A stretch of 64,000 nt of DNA from JAWSVE01 sp050789445. Lineage in GTDB: Bacteria > Pseudomonadota > Gammaproteobacteria > Pseudomonadales > Cellvibrionaceae. Position numbers and translations under genes: made by a program. The stretch covers positions 806,001-870,000 of the forward strand of contig JAILXR010000001.1 of NCBI GenBank assembly GCA_050789445.1, in the 5' to 3' direction. Positions 45,610 to 54,761 of this stretch are shown piece by piece. How positions within the stretch are numbered: the first letter of the stretch is position 1; each line of letters opens with the position of its first letter. The notes beneath the pieces were generated by a model. The model was not told where the DNA came from. It did no database searches and saw nothing but the letters and a program-made list of their open reading frames with translations.

Positions 45610-47925
45610 ATGAAGTTATATCGATTAATGACGCATTGTATAGCTGCTGGTATTGCTGGCTTTGCTTTATTTGCATGCTCACAAGGGGAAGAAGCACAAA
45701 CCCCTTCTGATAAACCTAGGGAATCCAGTAACTGGATTACTTGGGGAGGTGACAAAGAAAATACTCGTTATTCGCCATTGGAGCAGATAACTGGTGATAA
45801 TTTTAGTGATCTTCAAGTTATTTGGCGTTGGCAAGCGACAAAAATTGCTAACGGGCGGGCAAATAGTAATTGGAAAGCGACTCCGCTCTATGTCGATGGT
45901 GTTTTATACATTCCGACAGGTGCTACCCAAATCGCTGCAATTAATCCCTCAACGGGAGATACTATTTGGTTATTTACACCTCAGCCTGAATTAGTGGGCA
46001 GTAGAAGGGCAACGGGATCATCAAGAGCGGTTTCTTATTGGACGGATGGAGAAGCAAAACGGCTTATTCATAACACAACTGATGGACGCTTGTTATCTGT
46101 TGATGCAAAAACAGGAAATCCCGATCTTAATTTTGGTGAAAATGGTCAAGTTGATCTTAATAAAAATCTACTTGCTTCTGGAGACAATCGTGAGGTTGTC
46201 GATGTCGGATCGTCTAATCCGGCAATAATCGTGGGCGACGTTGTTGTCGCACAAATTATTGCGAATGACACTCCCAAAAATAAAGTTGGAACGCCTGGTT
46301 ATATTCGTGGCTATGATATTAGAACGGGAAAACTCCTTTGGACATTTCATACCATTCCGCAGCCAGGTGAGTTTGGTCACGAGACATGGGAAGAAGATTC
46401 ATGGAAATATACTGGCGCTGCTAGTGTATGGACGATGATGTCTGCGGACCCAGAATTAGGTTATGTCTATTTACCCATAGAGAGTCCGACTAACAATTTT
46501 TGGGGTGGCCAACGAAAAGGTGATGGCTTATTTGGTGAAAGCCTTGTGTGTCTAGATGCGAAGACAGGGAAACGAGTTTGGCATTTTCAAATTCTGCATC
46601 ACGGAGTGTGGGATTATGATTTACCTGCTGCACCTATTTTGCACGATATTAATAAAGACGGCGAAACAATTAAAGCCGTGACGCTTCTGACTAAACAAGG
46701 AATGAATTTCGTTTTTGATCGTGTCACAGGTGAGCCAGTTTGGCCAATAGAAGAACGTTCGGTACCAACAGAGATGGCAGTACCTGGCGAAAAGTTATCA
46801 CCTACACAACCTTTTCCAACTAAGCCTGCCCCCTATTCAAACTTAGGTTATCACGAAGACGACGTCATCGATTTTACGCCAGAGCTAAAAGCTGAAGCCC
46901 TTGCGATATTAGATAATTATGTCAAAGGTCCAATGTATACACCGCCAACGTTAGTTGAACCTGGCAACCCCAATAAAGGGACGTTGGTTTATCCAAATTT
47001 CGGTGGCGGTTCGAACTGGAATGGTGGCGCTATCGATAAGGAAACAAATCAATTATTTGTTCCTACTCGAAATACTTTTATGTCAATCGGCTTACAAAAA
47101 GCTAATTCAGAATTAACCGATTGGGATTATTCACGTAGTCGTGGAGGTGGTCTTATGTATTTGCCGAACGGTTTACCAATTAACAAGCCACCCTGGGCTT
47201 TAGTGACGGCAACTGACATGAACAAAGGCGAACACACTTGGTCTCGATCAATTGGAGGCGCACCTAAATGGATTCGTGAACATCCCGCTCTTCAGGGATT
47301 AGATTTAGATTTTGATGATATGGGGCAAATCAGTGTTCGGCCCAGTCCATTAGTCACTAAGTCGGCTATGTTTCTTGCGGAATCAGCAAACATTGGTGGT
47401 GATCCTGGCGATAAAATGTTTCGTGCTTACGATAAAAAAACAGGATCCGTTTTAGGTGAAATTGAATTGCCTGCAAAAACTTCGGGTGCGCCGATGACCT
47501 ACATGCATGATGGACGACAATATATAGCAATTGCTTTATCAGAACGTTCGCATCCTGCAGAGCTCGTAGTTTTAGCATTACCTACAGAGGGTGAAAGTCT
47601 AGGCGTCATAAAAAAATCAGAAGTGAATGAAAAAACAAATGAACTAAGAAAAAATACTACAGAAGAGAAAGTATCCGTAACACCCGAGCAACTTTTTGAG
47701 GGCCGTAAAATATATGGTCAGATTTGTTCTGCGTGTCACGGCCTTGATGGAAAAGGTATTCCTCAATCCGGAGCGCCAGCACTAACAACGTTTACCAACC
47801 TCAATGAAATTAAAACCATAGTCATTAATGGTGCCGCAGAAATGCCAGCGATGAGCTCCATGCTAACTACTGAGCAAATAGAGTCGGTTTCGCGTTTTGT
47901 TGCAAAAGAGTTTTCGGGTTTGTAA
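45610..47925 (+). CDS. PQQ-dependent quinohemoprotein dehydrogenase, lipoprotein with C-terminal cytochrome c
   Basis: The 771-residue periplasmic oxidoreductase has a lipobox LFACS (Cys20 from the ATG at 45610). It then has an eight-bladed PQQ propeller (WITWGGDKENTRYSPLEQI near the start, with repeated W-rich blade motifs). A cytochrome c domain at the C-terminus carries CSACH at 706-710 and a probable axial Met in AEMPAM. It resembles membrane-bound glucose dehydrogenase-like and alcohol dehydrogenase-like quinoproteins, but the substrate cannot be named. No PQQ synthesis genes are in the window. I prefer the ATG at 45610 over upstream codons because it gives a clean lipoprotein signal. 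A second secreted protein follows 50 bases later. Confidence 0.88.
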   Translation: MKLYRLMTHCIAAGIAGFALFACSQGEEAQTPSDKPRESSNWITWGGDKENTRYSPLEQITGDNFSDLQVIWRWQATKIANGRANSNWKATPLYVDGVLYIPTGATQIAAINPSTGDTIWLFTPQPELVGSRRATGSSRAVSYWTDGEAKRLIHNTTDGRLLSVDAKTGNPDLNFGENGQVDLNKNLLASGDNREVVDVGSSNPAIIVGDVVVAQIIANDTPKNKVGTPGYIRGYDIRTGKLLWTFHTIPQPGEFGHETWEEDSWKYTGAASVWTMMSADPELGYVYLPIESPTNNFWGGQRKGDGLFGESLVCLDAKTGKRVWHFQILHHGVWDYDLPAAPILHDINKDGETIKAVTLLTKQGMNFVFDRVTGEPVWPIEERSVPTEMAVPGEKLSPTQPFPTKPAPYSNLGYHEDDVIDFTPELKAEALAILDNYVKGPMYTPPTLVEPGNPNKGTLVYPNFGGGSNWNGGAIDKETNQLFVPTRNTFMSIGLQKANSELTDWDYSRSRGGGLMYLPNGLPINKPPWALVTATDMNKGEHTWSRSIGGAPKWIREHPALQGLDLDFDDMGQISVRPSPLVTKSAMFLAESANIGGDPGDKMFRAYDKKTGSVLGEIELPAKTSGAPMTYMHDGRQYIAIALSERSHPAELVVLALPTEGESLGVIKKSEVNEKTNELRKNTTEEKVSVTPEQLFEGRKIYGQICSACHGLDGKGIPQSGAPALTTFTNLNEIKTIVINGAAEMPAMSSMLTTEQIESVSRFVAKEFSGL

Positions 47926-47975
47926 TCACGAGATATTTCAAACGATAGAATTGACGAACTAAAAAACGGAGTCAA

Positions 47976-49001
47976 ATGATGAGTAAGAAAAAATCAATCG
48001 CGATACTAGTCAGTTTTGCTATGTGCTCGTTTTCTTACCTAGAAAGCGTAAGTGCTAACGAATACAAAGTACCTAAAAATGATTATGGTCAACCGAACAT
48101 CGAGGGTGTATGGAGTAATGCAACTTCCACTAAGTTTGAACGACCCACCAAATTTGGAAAGCAGCTTATATTATCGGAAGAGCAAGCAGCAGAACAGGAG
48201 GGGCGTGCTGAAGACTATCGCGCCGCTGGTAACGTTAGAACGGATCCCAATCAAGGAGCTTATACCGATGGAAATACAAATGCAGGCTATAACCGTTTTT
48301 GGACTGATCCAGGAACTCGAGTTATGCGTGTGGATGGAAAACCTCGAAGCTCAATGATTACTTTTCCTGAGAATGGAAGAGTACCACCACGGATTTCTAA
48401 TGCTCCAGATATATCTAAATCTGTTAAAGACTTGGATGAGTCCAGTGTCGGTGCTGGCCCTTCAGACGGTCCAGAAAGTCGCGGTTTGTCAGAACGATGT
48501 ATTTTCTTTAACACATCTGCTGGCCCCGTTATGCGTCCCACTTTATATAATAACAATTACCGTATCGCTCAAGGAAAAGATGCTGTCGTTATTGTGGTTG
48601 AAATGTCTCACGATGCTCGTGTTGTTCGCCTAAATCAAAAACACAACGCTATCGATTTAAATGAATGGATGGGCGATGCAATTGGTTATTACGAAGGGAA
48701 TACACTTGTTGTAGAAACCATAAATTACAATTCGCATCAAAGTTTTTTTAATGCATCAGAAAAACTTAAAGTGACTGAACGTTTTACACGAGTAGCTGAA
48801 GACCGATTGTTATATCAGTTCACAGTTGAGGATCCATTAGTATGGGAAAAACCTTGGGGCGGTGAATATGAGTTTTGGGATTCCAAAGAACAATATGAAT
48901 ACGCTTGCCACGAAGGTAATCTAGGTATGGAGGGTATTTTAGCCGGAGCACGAGAAGAAGAGCGTCGACACAAGGAATCAAAGAACTCAACTAAGGAATA
49001 A
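47976..49001 (+). CDS. Secreted hypothetical protein associated with quinoproteins
   Basis: The 341-residue protein has a signal peptide (about 1-28, cleavage near VSANEY) and no membrane segments after it. The opening DYGQPNIEGVWSNATSTKFERP and LSEEQAAEQE resemble a widespread family of unknown function. I recall that family in acidobacteria, sphingomonads and marine gammaproteobacteria, often with several copies. Two cysteines (CIFFN and YACHEG) may pair. It is probably cotranscribed with the PQQ dehydrogenase and could be its periplasmic partner or process the same substrate; this is inference from position. Confidence 0.72.
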   Translation: MMSKKKSIAILVSFAMCSFSYLESVSANEYKVPKNDYGQPNIEGVWSNATSTKFERPTKFGKQLILSEEQAAEQEGRAEDYRAAGNVRTDPNQGAYTDGNTNAGYNRFWTDPGTRVMRVDGKPRSSMITFPENGRVPPRISNAPDISKSVKDLDESSVGAGPSDGPESRGLSERCIFFNTSAGPVMRPTLYNNNYRIAQGKDAVVIVVEMSHDARVVRLNQKHNAIDLNEWMGDAIGYYEGNTLVVETINYNSHQSFFNASEKLKVTERFTRVAEDRLLYQFTVEDPLVWEKPWGGEYEFWDSKEQYEYACHEGNLGMEGILAGAREEERRHKESKNSTKE

Positions 49002-49160
49002 ACCTAATGTAACTAGATGTCAAAGAAGGGTAGAGGTAATCTGCCTTTTCTTAGATATTCCCTTCGCATAGTTTTTTATTTTTTTTAATATTTAATCCCT
49101 ATCACATAGATTATTTTATTCCTTTAAAAAATTATACTGAAAGAATAAATGTTCGACCCC

Positions 49161-50033
49161 TTAAAACTGGTAAGAAATAGCTAATTCATAGCTTAAAAAG
49201 TCAGCTTCTACATCATCCCCATAAGCTACTCCAAAATATTTATCTGCGGATATTTCAGCAGAGATTTTATCTGTTAAATTTACGGACATTCCTAAGCCTA
49301 ATACGGGATCAACATTACGATATTTTTTCGTGTTTTTTATTGGAACATAAATAAATGGATCAGTTGTAGTGAGGCCACTGCCTATAGTCACCCACTGAAA
49401 AATGATTGATGTTGTTTCTGTTTTTGTCTCAGCAAGTAAAACACCTCCTTTCAATAAAAAGTCAATTTGACTCGTTATCGGAAACTTTCCCTTACCTATG
49501 AGGTGTAAACCATAATTTTTAATCGTTGATTTTGAGCCAGTAATGGCTCCGGCTAAAAAATTCCCGGGCTGTGGAGCCGAGTACGGTAATAGAGATGCCT
49601 GTTGTGTATTTGGATTAATGTTTGGTGCCGAGTTACCTAAAATAACACCTATTGATACAGGGTTAGAAAAGGGATTGTAAGTTCCATTTATTAATGATGA
49701 AAAATCGTTATAAACTTCAATTGTTTGTTTGCCTAAATGTGTATAACCAAACTCGAATGAGAAATTCGTTGTTAAAGTATAACCGGCAGAAAGCTTAAAC
49801 CCGCTTGAGGTTTCATCAGTTTCAAGAGCGGTAAAAGGGCTTGGGCCAGAGCTCCCGTTATTTGGGAGCTCACCTTGTGTTTTAGATGCGCTGATCGATC
49901 CATACCAGGGACTTGCAAATGTACTGCTTGCCGTTGAAAAAAACGTTAAGGTACATATGATTAGGATATTCACCCATGGAGTACTACTCAGAGGGGCATT
50001 ACTAGAGACAAGAATAAGCTTGCGAATGTCCAT
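49161..50033 (-). CDS. Outer membrane beta-barrel protein (OmpA/OmpW-like fold)
   Basis: The 290-residue protein has a signal sequence (hydrophobic VNILIICTLTFFSTASSTFA, about 22-41) and alternating amphipathic strands. It ends in the barrel signature ELAISYQF with a terminal Phe. YGSISASKTQGE, FKLSAGYTLTTNFSFEFGYTHLG and PVLGLGMSVNLTDKISAEISAD are typical of small eight-stranded barrels. The specific role is unknown. It is a single gene facing the PQQ gene pair. Confidence 0.75.
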   Translation of the reverse strand: MDIRKLILVSSNAPLSSTPWVNILIICTLTFFSTASSTFASPWYGSISASKTQGELPNNGSSGPSPFTALETDETSSGFKLSAGYTLTTNFSFEFGYTHLGKQTIEVYNDFSSLINGTYNPFSNPVSIGVILGNSAPNINPNTQQASLLPYSAPQPGNFLAGAITGSKSTIKNYGLHLIGKGKFPITSQIDFLLKGGVLLAETKTETTSIIFQWVTIGSGLTTTDPFIYVPIKNTKKYRNVDPVLGLGMSVNLTDKISAEISADKYFGVAYGDDVEADFLSYELAISYQF

Positions 50034-50297
50034 ATAGGTCTCATTAATTATGAAAAGATACTATTCAAATTTAGAAAGGATAAAAATACTTTTCAATTGA
50101 ATCAAAAGGGCCATATTTTATGGTTCACCCATGAATATGTCAAAGTACCGGCAATTTAAAATAGGCTATTATGTTATTGAAAGCCCTGACAGGTTTCAGT
50201 CTAAAGCTTTTGAAATTTGTGCCGATAGCTATTATAGGTATTTATTCATTTAATTTTTTTATTCGATCTATCACTATGCAGATAAGCAGGAGGCTCT
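50034..50297. other. Divergent promoter region between the beta-barrel gene and the basic-protein gene
   Basis: AT-rich, 264 bases, no reading frame or hairpin of note. A strong CAGGAGG ribosome site for the rightward gene lies at its right end. Confidence 0.4.
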
Positions 50298-50684
50298 ATG
50301 ATTAACATACCTTCGACTGTTCCTACTGCTAATACAGAAGGTCTTAAGACATCATCTCTTCGAGGAGAGCGTGTCGCTCGTATTGAGAAGTTACAAGATG
50401 TTACTGACAAACCTGAGTCACGAAAAATGCCTCGGAAAAAATTTAAAAATAAAAAGAAAGAAGCTGCCTCTGAAAGCCAGTTAGATAATGATGAAAATCA
50501 ATCCCAGTCTCCGTTACAAACCTATACCTATCAGTCCAAAAATAAAATGATACTCGGAGAAGAGAGAAGACAAAGAATAGATCGTCGAAAAAAAACGGCT
50601 AAAAATTTCCCTTTTGATAGTAGAGCCAGCAACACAAGACGATCAAATGATGGGCGCTATCCTTCAGTCGATATAGAAGTTTAA
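50298..50684 (+). CDS. Small, highly basic, probably disordered hypothetical protein
   Basis: The 128-residue protein has no signal peptide or hydrophobic segment. Lys/Arg-rich stretches (RKKFKNKKKE at about 48-57 and GEERRQRIDRRKKT at about 90-103) alternate with Gln/Asn/Ser-rich linkers. The GEERRQRIDRR motif resembles the ERR.G.DRR repeats I have seen in flagellar and regulatory accessory proteins, but no domain is claimed. The strong ribosome site CAGGAGG before the ATG argues that it is translated. Confidence 0.6.
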   Translation: MINIPSTVPTANTEGLKTSSLRGERVARIEKLQDVTDKPESRKMPRKKFKNKKKEAASESQLDNDENQSQSPLQTYTYQSKNKMILGEERRQRIDRRKKTAKNFPFDSRASNTRRSNDGRYPSVDIEV

Positions 50685-50783
50685 AGTTATATATAAATAT
50701 TTAGTTAACCCTTAATTGACAGAGGCATTTTATTGCCAAAACAACATCTCTTTATCTCTGAGATAATACAAAACAGAAATGGG

Positions 50784-51179
50784 CTACTCAAGTTTGAGCC
50801 TAAAATCTTCAACAGGTACCCCGCCAATTAAATGTTCTTGGATAATTCTTTCGAGTACTTCAGGTGTGCAGGAGTGATACCATATTTTATCAGGATAAAC
50901 GACAGCGATAGGGCCTTGTTGGCATACTCTTAAACAATTAGCTTTTGTTCTAAAGATAGAGCCTTCAACATCGTTTTGAATTTCACCAACTCGTTTTTTT
51001 AAATAATTCCATGCAATAAGACTTTTTTCTTTATTGCAGCATTTAGCTTCCGTTTGGTCGGCACATAAAAAAATATGTCTTTCAATCGTATTGATGCGAA
51101 GGTTTTTTGCAACACGCGTCAATTGTTTTTCTTCGTCTCCTGTTAACAGAGAACGAATAGGATCAACAGCAGGCTTCAT
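50784..51179 (-). CDS. Thioredoxin-like [2Fe-2S] ferredoxin
   Basis: The 131-residue protein starts at ATG 51179; the frame upstream of this only shadows the methyltransferase gene. The pattern IFLCADQTEAKCCNK (Cys39, Cys47, Cys48), then NCLRVCQQGPIAVVYPDKIWY (Cys82, Cys86) and HSCTPE (Cys104) matches thioredoxin-fold ferredoxins, as in cobalamin clusters and NuoE-like domains. The start lies inside the last codons of the ArsM-like gene, overlapping by 17 bases, so the pair is translationally coupled. It may pass electrons to a methylation or reduction step. Confidence 0.8.
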   Translation of the reverse strand: MKPAVDPIRSLLTGDEEKQLTRVAKNLRINTIERHIFLCADQTEAKCCNKEKSLIAWNYLKKRVGEIQNDVEGSIFRTKANCLRVCQQGPIAVVYPDKIWYHSCTPEVLERIIQEHLIGGVPVEDFRLKLE

Positions 51180-52197
51180 GAGATAACTCATCAATAGAGA
51201 AAGGAATAAGCGTTCCACAACCTTCAAAAATACCAAAATGCTTGTCAAAACTTCCGATGAAATCGAAATGTGTTTTAAATCGTGTGTCGTTAAGCATTCG
51301 CCATGTATTGCCACAGACCGGAAAAACGCGGTTGGTTTCAATAAAATGATGCTTGTCTAATTGAAAGTAATCTGGATGCTCAGGGATTGTTCCTTTGTAG
51401 ATAACAGCTTGACCATAATCCTCACATTCATTTTCTAAATTTTCGATTTTAAATAATCGATAGGTTGCAGAGAAAAATTGAAGTGTGCCGGTGCGTTTAG
51501 TAAGAGAAGGATCGGTAATTTCTAGAGGTCGGTCTTCCACTAAGCGCGGATCTATAAAACCATGATTTTTTGATAAGTTAATAAAATCATTCCAATAGAG
51601 CGCTCCGCCCAAGCATTCCCCATAGAGTACTTCGTCATTTTTTACGTCAATCGGAACGCGCTTGTCACTATAAACATCTGAGAAATAAAATTCCCCACCG
51701 GGTTTTAATAACTTAAAGATACTTTTTAATACGGCATCTTTATCTGTACACAAGTTGATAACGCAATTGGATACGATGACATCAAAGCTACCTTCTTCTA
51801 AATCGAGATCATCTAGATTTTCTAAAAATCCTTTTTTAAACTCAACGTTATTAAAGCCAAATTTTTGAGAATGATATTTTTTAAACTGTTCTGCGATATC
51901 CAATTGTTCATCAGTCATATCAACGCCAATGACTTGTCCTTTAGCGCCTACAAGCTGAGAAAGCGCGTAAACATCTCGTCCAGATCCACTTCCTAAATCG
52001 AGGATTCGACAGCCTTCGAGAAGAGAAGGGCAAACCAATCCACAACCATAATAGCGTGACAGTACTTCGGGATGAATGTTCGCCAGTAATGGTTTTAGCC
52101 ATTCTGGTATTGCGGATATATCACAGCAAGCTGAAGTTTTTAAATCCTCGGAACTTTGAAGTTGTTGGCCATAATATTCTTGCACAAATTCTTGCAT
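51163..52197 (-). CDS. arsM: ArsM-like arsenite methyltransferase
   Basis: The 344-residue SAM-dependent methyltransferase has motif I LDLGSGSGRD at 66-75. It also has cysteines where ArsM enzymes bind As(III): the Cys24/25 pair in SACCD, Cys145 in VSNCVINLC and Cys195 in YGECLGGAL. Residues about 270-344 form the extra C-terminal domain of long ArsM proteins and end in a further Cys pair. Known members methylate arsenite to volatile or less retained species. No arsR, arsB or arsC is nearby, so the name rests on motifs only. It is coupled to a downstream ferredoxin gene. Confidence 0.78.
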   Translation of the reverse strand: MQEFVQEYYGQQLQSSEDLKTSACCDISAIPEWLKPLLANIHPEVLSRYYGCGLVCPSLLEGCRILDLGSGSGRDVYALSQLVGAKGQVIGVDMTDEQLDIAEQFKKYHSQKFGFNNVEFKKGFLENLDDLDLEEGSFDVIVSNCVINLCTDKDAVLKSIFKLLKPGGEFYFSDVYSDKRVPIDVKNDEVLYGECLGGALYWNDFINLSKNHGFIDPRLVEDRPLEITDPSLTKRTGTLQFFSATYRLFKIENLENECEDYGQAVIYKGTIPEHPDYFQLDKHHFIETNRVFPVCGNTWRMLNDTRFKTHFDFIGSFDKHFGIFEGCGTLIPFSIDELSHEACC

Positions 52198-52266
52198 GTA
52201 AATCTCAGTTGATAACGTTTATTTATGACCAATTATACTGATTAAGGAAACTATTATGAATATTAA

Positions 52267-53979
52267 TTAACTCAATCCTAAAATTTCGCTCATCAAAACC
52301 CGCTGTTTTTTGATTGGGTCATTGGCTAATGTCATCTCATTATCAAGAATCATCTGTTTTCTGTTGTTTGCCGTATACGCTTCCCAATGTGGAATTTTAG
52401 TATTGTTGGGGTTGCCTGATCGAGCAAAAGCTACCCATGAATCACTGATTTTATCTGCCAGTGCTTTTTCTTCTGATGAGCCTGTAGTAAATCCATAAGT
52501 TGTTTTATTGCTATCTGTATTATCAAAAACAAAGGGGATATCTAACGCATGAGGTGTCATTAGTTCGCCATTCATGGTTTTTGTTTTCCATGTTAAATAA
52601 TAGGAATAGACAGAGCCTGCGTTGAGTGCTGCTCGGCGCTCTGCAATTACTTGGCATGGAACGACATATCTGGCGTCACTAACAGCTAAGAAAAAGATTT
52701 CTGTTGCCGAGGCGGTTGGGTTTGCTTTACGGTAAGTCGCAATTAATTCTTCTGTTCGATCTTTTCCTAAAGAAGATAATCGTTTAGGTAGATCAGAAAA
52801 TGCTAAATTGAACGCGGATTTATCACCACGCATCTGTAAGGTTAGTTCTGTTCTATTACCACCGATCATTAACGGAATATCTGGATTCACAGATGAAGCT
52901 TTTGGGTGAAATGGATGATAAGGGAGCGTGGTGCCATCAACCGTTGGTGCAAAACCTTGAGTTGTAGCATTGTAGCCTTTCATTCGCGTTAATTTTCGAT
53001 ACGCAGCAATAATCTTTTCAGCCGGCAATTGCTGCGCTTTTTTAATGTCACCTTTTTTCAAACCGAGCTCTGTCATCAATGAAGCTGAAAGCATGTTGGC
53101 ATATTCAGGCTCAACAAGTTTAATCGTAGGGCCACTTTGAATAACCGCGCGATGAAAAAGACCTTTTGCCTCAGGCATTCCTAAAAGGGTGCCGACTTTT
53201 CTTCCACCACCTGATTCACCAAAAATCATAACGTTGTCTGGATCACCGCCAAATTGTTCAATATTTATTTTCACCCATTTAAGTGCTGCAATTAAATCTT
53301 GCATGCCCACGGTCCCTGAGCTGGCAAAATCTTCGCCACCTTGTTCTTCAAGGTGACAAAATCCCATAACGTTTAATCGATGATTAACTGTTACGACAAC
53401 AACATCACCTCGGTTACAAAGGTTCGTTCCATCATAACTTGGGCTAGAGCCGCTGTATGAACTAAAGCCTCCACCGTGGCACCAAAACATGACAGGTCGT
53501 TTTTTATTCGCTTGCGCAGAGGATGATTTTTTTGAGGAATTAAAAGCCGGTGTCCAAATATTAAGAGCTAGACAGTCTTCGCCATGACCTTCTGTTAACT
53601 TGCCTGATTTGGACAGCGTTTGAGGCGTTGTTTGTCCGTATTGGATCGATTCTCTTATACCGGTCCAAGGTGTCGCTGGTTGAGGAGGGCGGAATCGGTT
53701 TCCGCCTGATGTGCTAGCGCCATAGGGTATACCTTTAAATACGCTGACACCTTCAGAGTAATAACCTTGAAGTTTTCCCAACTGTGTATCGACAATTTTT
53801 GAGGGTGTCATTTCACTCGCTTGTGAAGACTGACTCAAGAGTAAACCACCGGCAATCACTGATTGAGGTACGATGATTCTCGAAGCAGTTCGCGCAAGAG
53901 TAGAACCAATACTTAATGAACCTGCCTTTAAAAATTTCCGTTTTGAGAGAGAGTAAGTCTTTGGCATAGGGAATCCCAT
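52267..53979 (-). CDS. Type B carboxylesterase, exported
   Basis: The 570-residue alpha/beta hydrolase has the nucleophile motif GESGGG (Ser256), the oxyanion loop HGGGF at 168-172, the family opener FKGIPYG and a catalytic His in TPHALDIPFVF. The N-terminus SLSKRKFLKAGSL followed by a hydrophobic stretch looks like a Tat signal with KR in place of RR. Export is likely; the exact route is uncertain. Substrate unknown. It ends 70 bases from the ArsM-like gene on the same strand. Confidence 0.88.
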   Translation of the reverse strand: MGFPMPKTYSLSKRKFLKAGSLSIGSTLARTASRIIVPQSVIAGGLLLSQSSQASEMTPSKIVDTQLGKLQGYYSEGVSVFKGIPYGASTSGGNRFRPPQPATPWTGIRESIQYGQTTPQTLSKSGKLTEGHGEDCLALNIWTPAFNSSKKSSSAQANKKRPVMFWCHGGGFSSYSGSSPSYDGTNLCNRGDVVVVTVNHRLNVMGFCHLEEQGGEDFASSGTVGMQDLIAALKWVKINIEQFGGDPDNVMIFGESGGGRKVGTLLGMPEAKGLFHRAVIQSGPTIKLVEPEYANMLSASLMTELGLKKGDIKKAQQLPAEKIIAAYRKLTRMKGYNATTQGFAPTVDGTTLPYHPFHPKASSVNPDIPLMIGGNRTELTLQMRGDKSAFNLAFSDLPKRLSSLGKDRTEELIATYRKANPTASATEIFFLAVSDARYVVPCQVIAERRAALNAGSVYSYYLTWKTKTMNGELMTPHALDIPFVFDNTDSNKTTYGFTTGSSEEKALADKISDSWVAFARSGNPNNTKIPHWEAYTANNRKQMILDNEMTLANDPIKKQRVLMSEILGLS

Positions 53980-54174
53980 ATTATTTTTATTTTTGACTGG
54001 CAGTTCATTATGGTAGATGAATTAATTAATCGCATCAATCGATCAACTGTAAATAAATATCATGGGCTTTCAGATCAAAATTTACGGTTATATCAAAAAT
54101 AATAGTAGTGAGCTTGAAAGGCTAGGTAGGAAGATATTTTAGTTAAAAGGAAGGTATAAAAATTTAGTATTTCA

Positions 54175-54205
54175 CGAAAAAATTGCCTTTTTAAAAAAGG
54201 CAAAA
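54175..54205 (-). terminator. Rho-independent terminator of the small hypothetical gene at 54224-54496
   Basis: Read on the minus strand, GCCTTTT and AAAAGGC form a stem followed by AATTTTTT. It lies about 20 bases after the stop codon of the upstream minus-strand gene. Confidence 0.75.
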
Positions 54206-54223
54206 ATAAGTAAGATCTCATAA

Positions 54224-54496
54224 TTAGTCAAAAAGTTTATTTAAAAGATTTCTAATTAATTTAATTTGGTCCTCTACTACATACGCATAATGTGATCTTG
54301 TTTTTGGTGGAGGAGAGTCACCAGAATTCTCGACAATCGTACACATGTGGCATAAAGCTTCTAATTTATCCATTTCAAAATATATTTCATCTTCTAGGGG
54401 CTCAATTGCACGGAGGCTCTCCAGCACATCTTGATTTATAGATCTTTCTTTAAATGAGTCTTTCATCTTATTTAACCGTAGCTGTGTGTGCACCAA
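54224..54496 (-). CDS. Small hypothetical protein
   Basis: The 90-residue, acidic, helical protein has a Cys pair in ALCHMCTIVENSGDSPPP and no signal peptide. The start may be GTG at 54496 or ATG at 54466 (MKDSFKERS); neither has a strong ribosome site. The clear terminator just downstream supports a real transcription unit. I do not recognise the family. Confidence 0.5.
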   Translation of the reverse strand: MVHTQLRLNKMKDSFKERSINQDVLESLRAIEPLEDEIYFEMDKLEALCHMCTIVENSGDSPPPKTRSHYAYVVEDQIKLIRNLLNKLFD

Positions 54497-54761
54497 AGAT
54501 TAATGTGTCTTAGAGATCAAAAAAATATATATAAATAAAATTATTTTTAATTGGCCAATAGTTATACGTCATTAACCACAAAATAGTGGCTTGATTTTAA
54601 CGGACGTTACTGTAACGGGAGAGTGCGAAAAAGGCCAGTGTTGAATCTATCTGACCAGTCACTAATAAATGATTTACAAGACAATATTATTCAGGGTTTT
54701 ATAATGCTAAAAGTCCTTAATTTTTGTGGAGGAGAAATTAAAACTCTTATATTAAAGTCAG

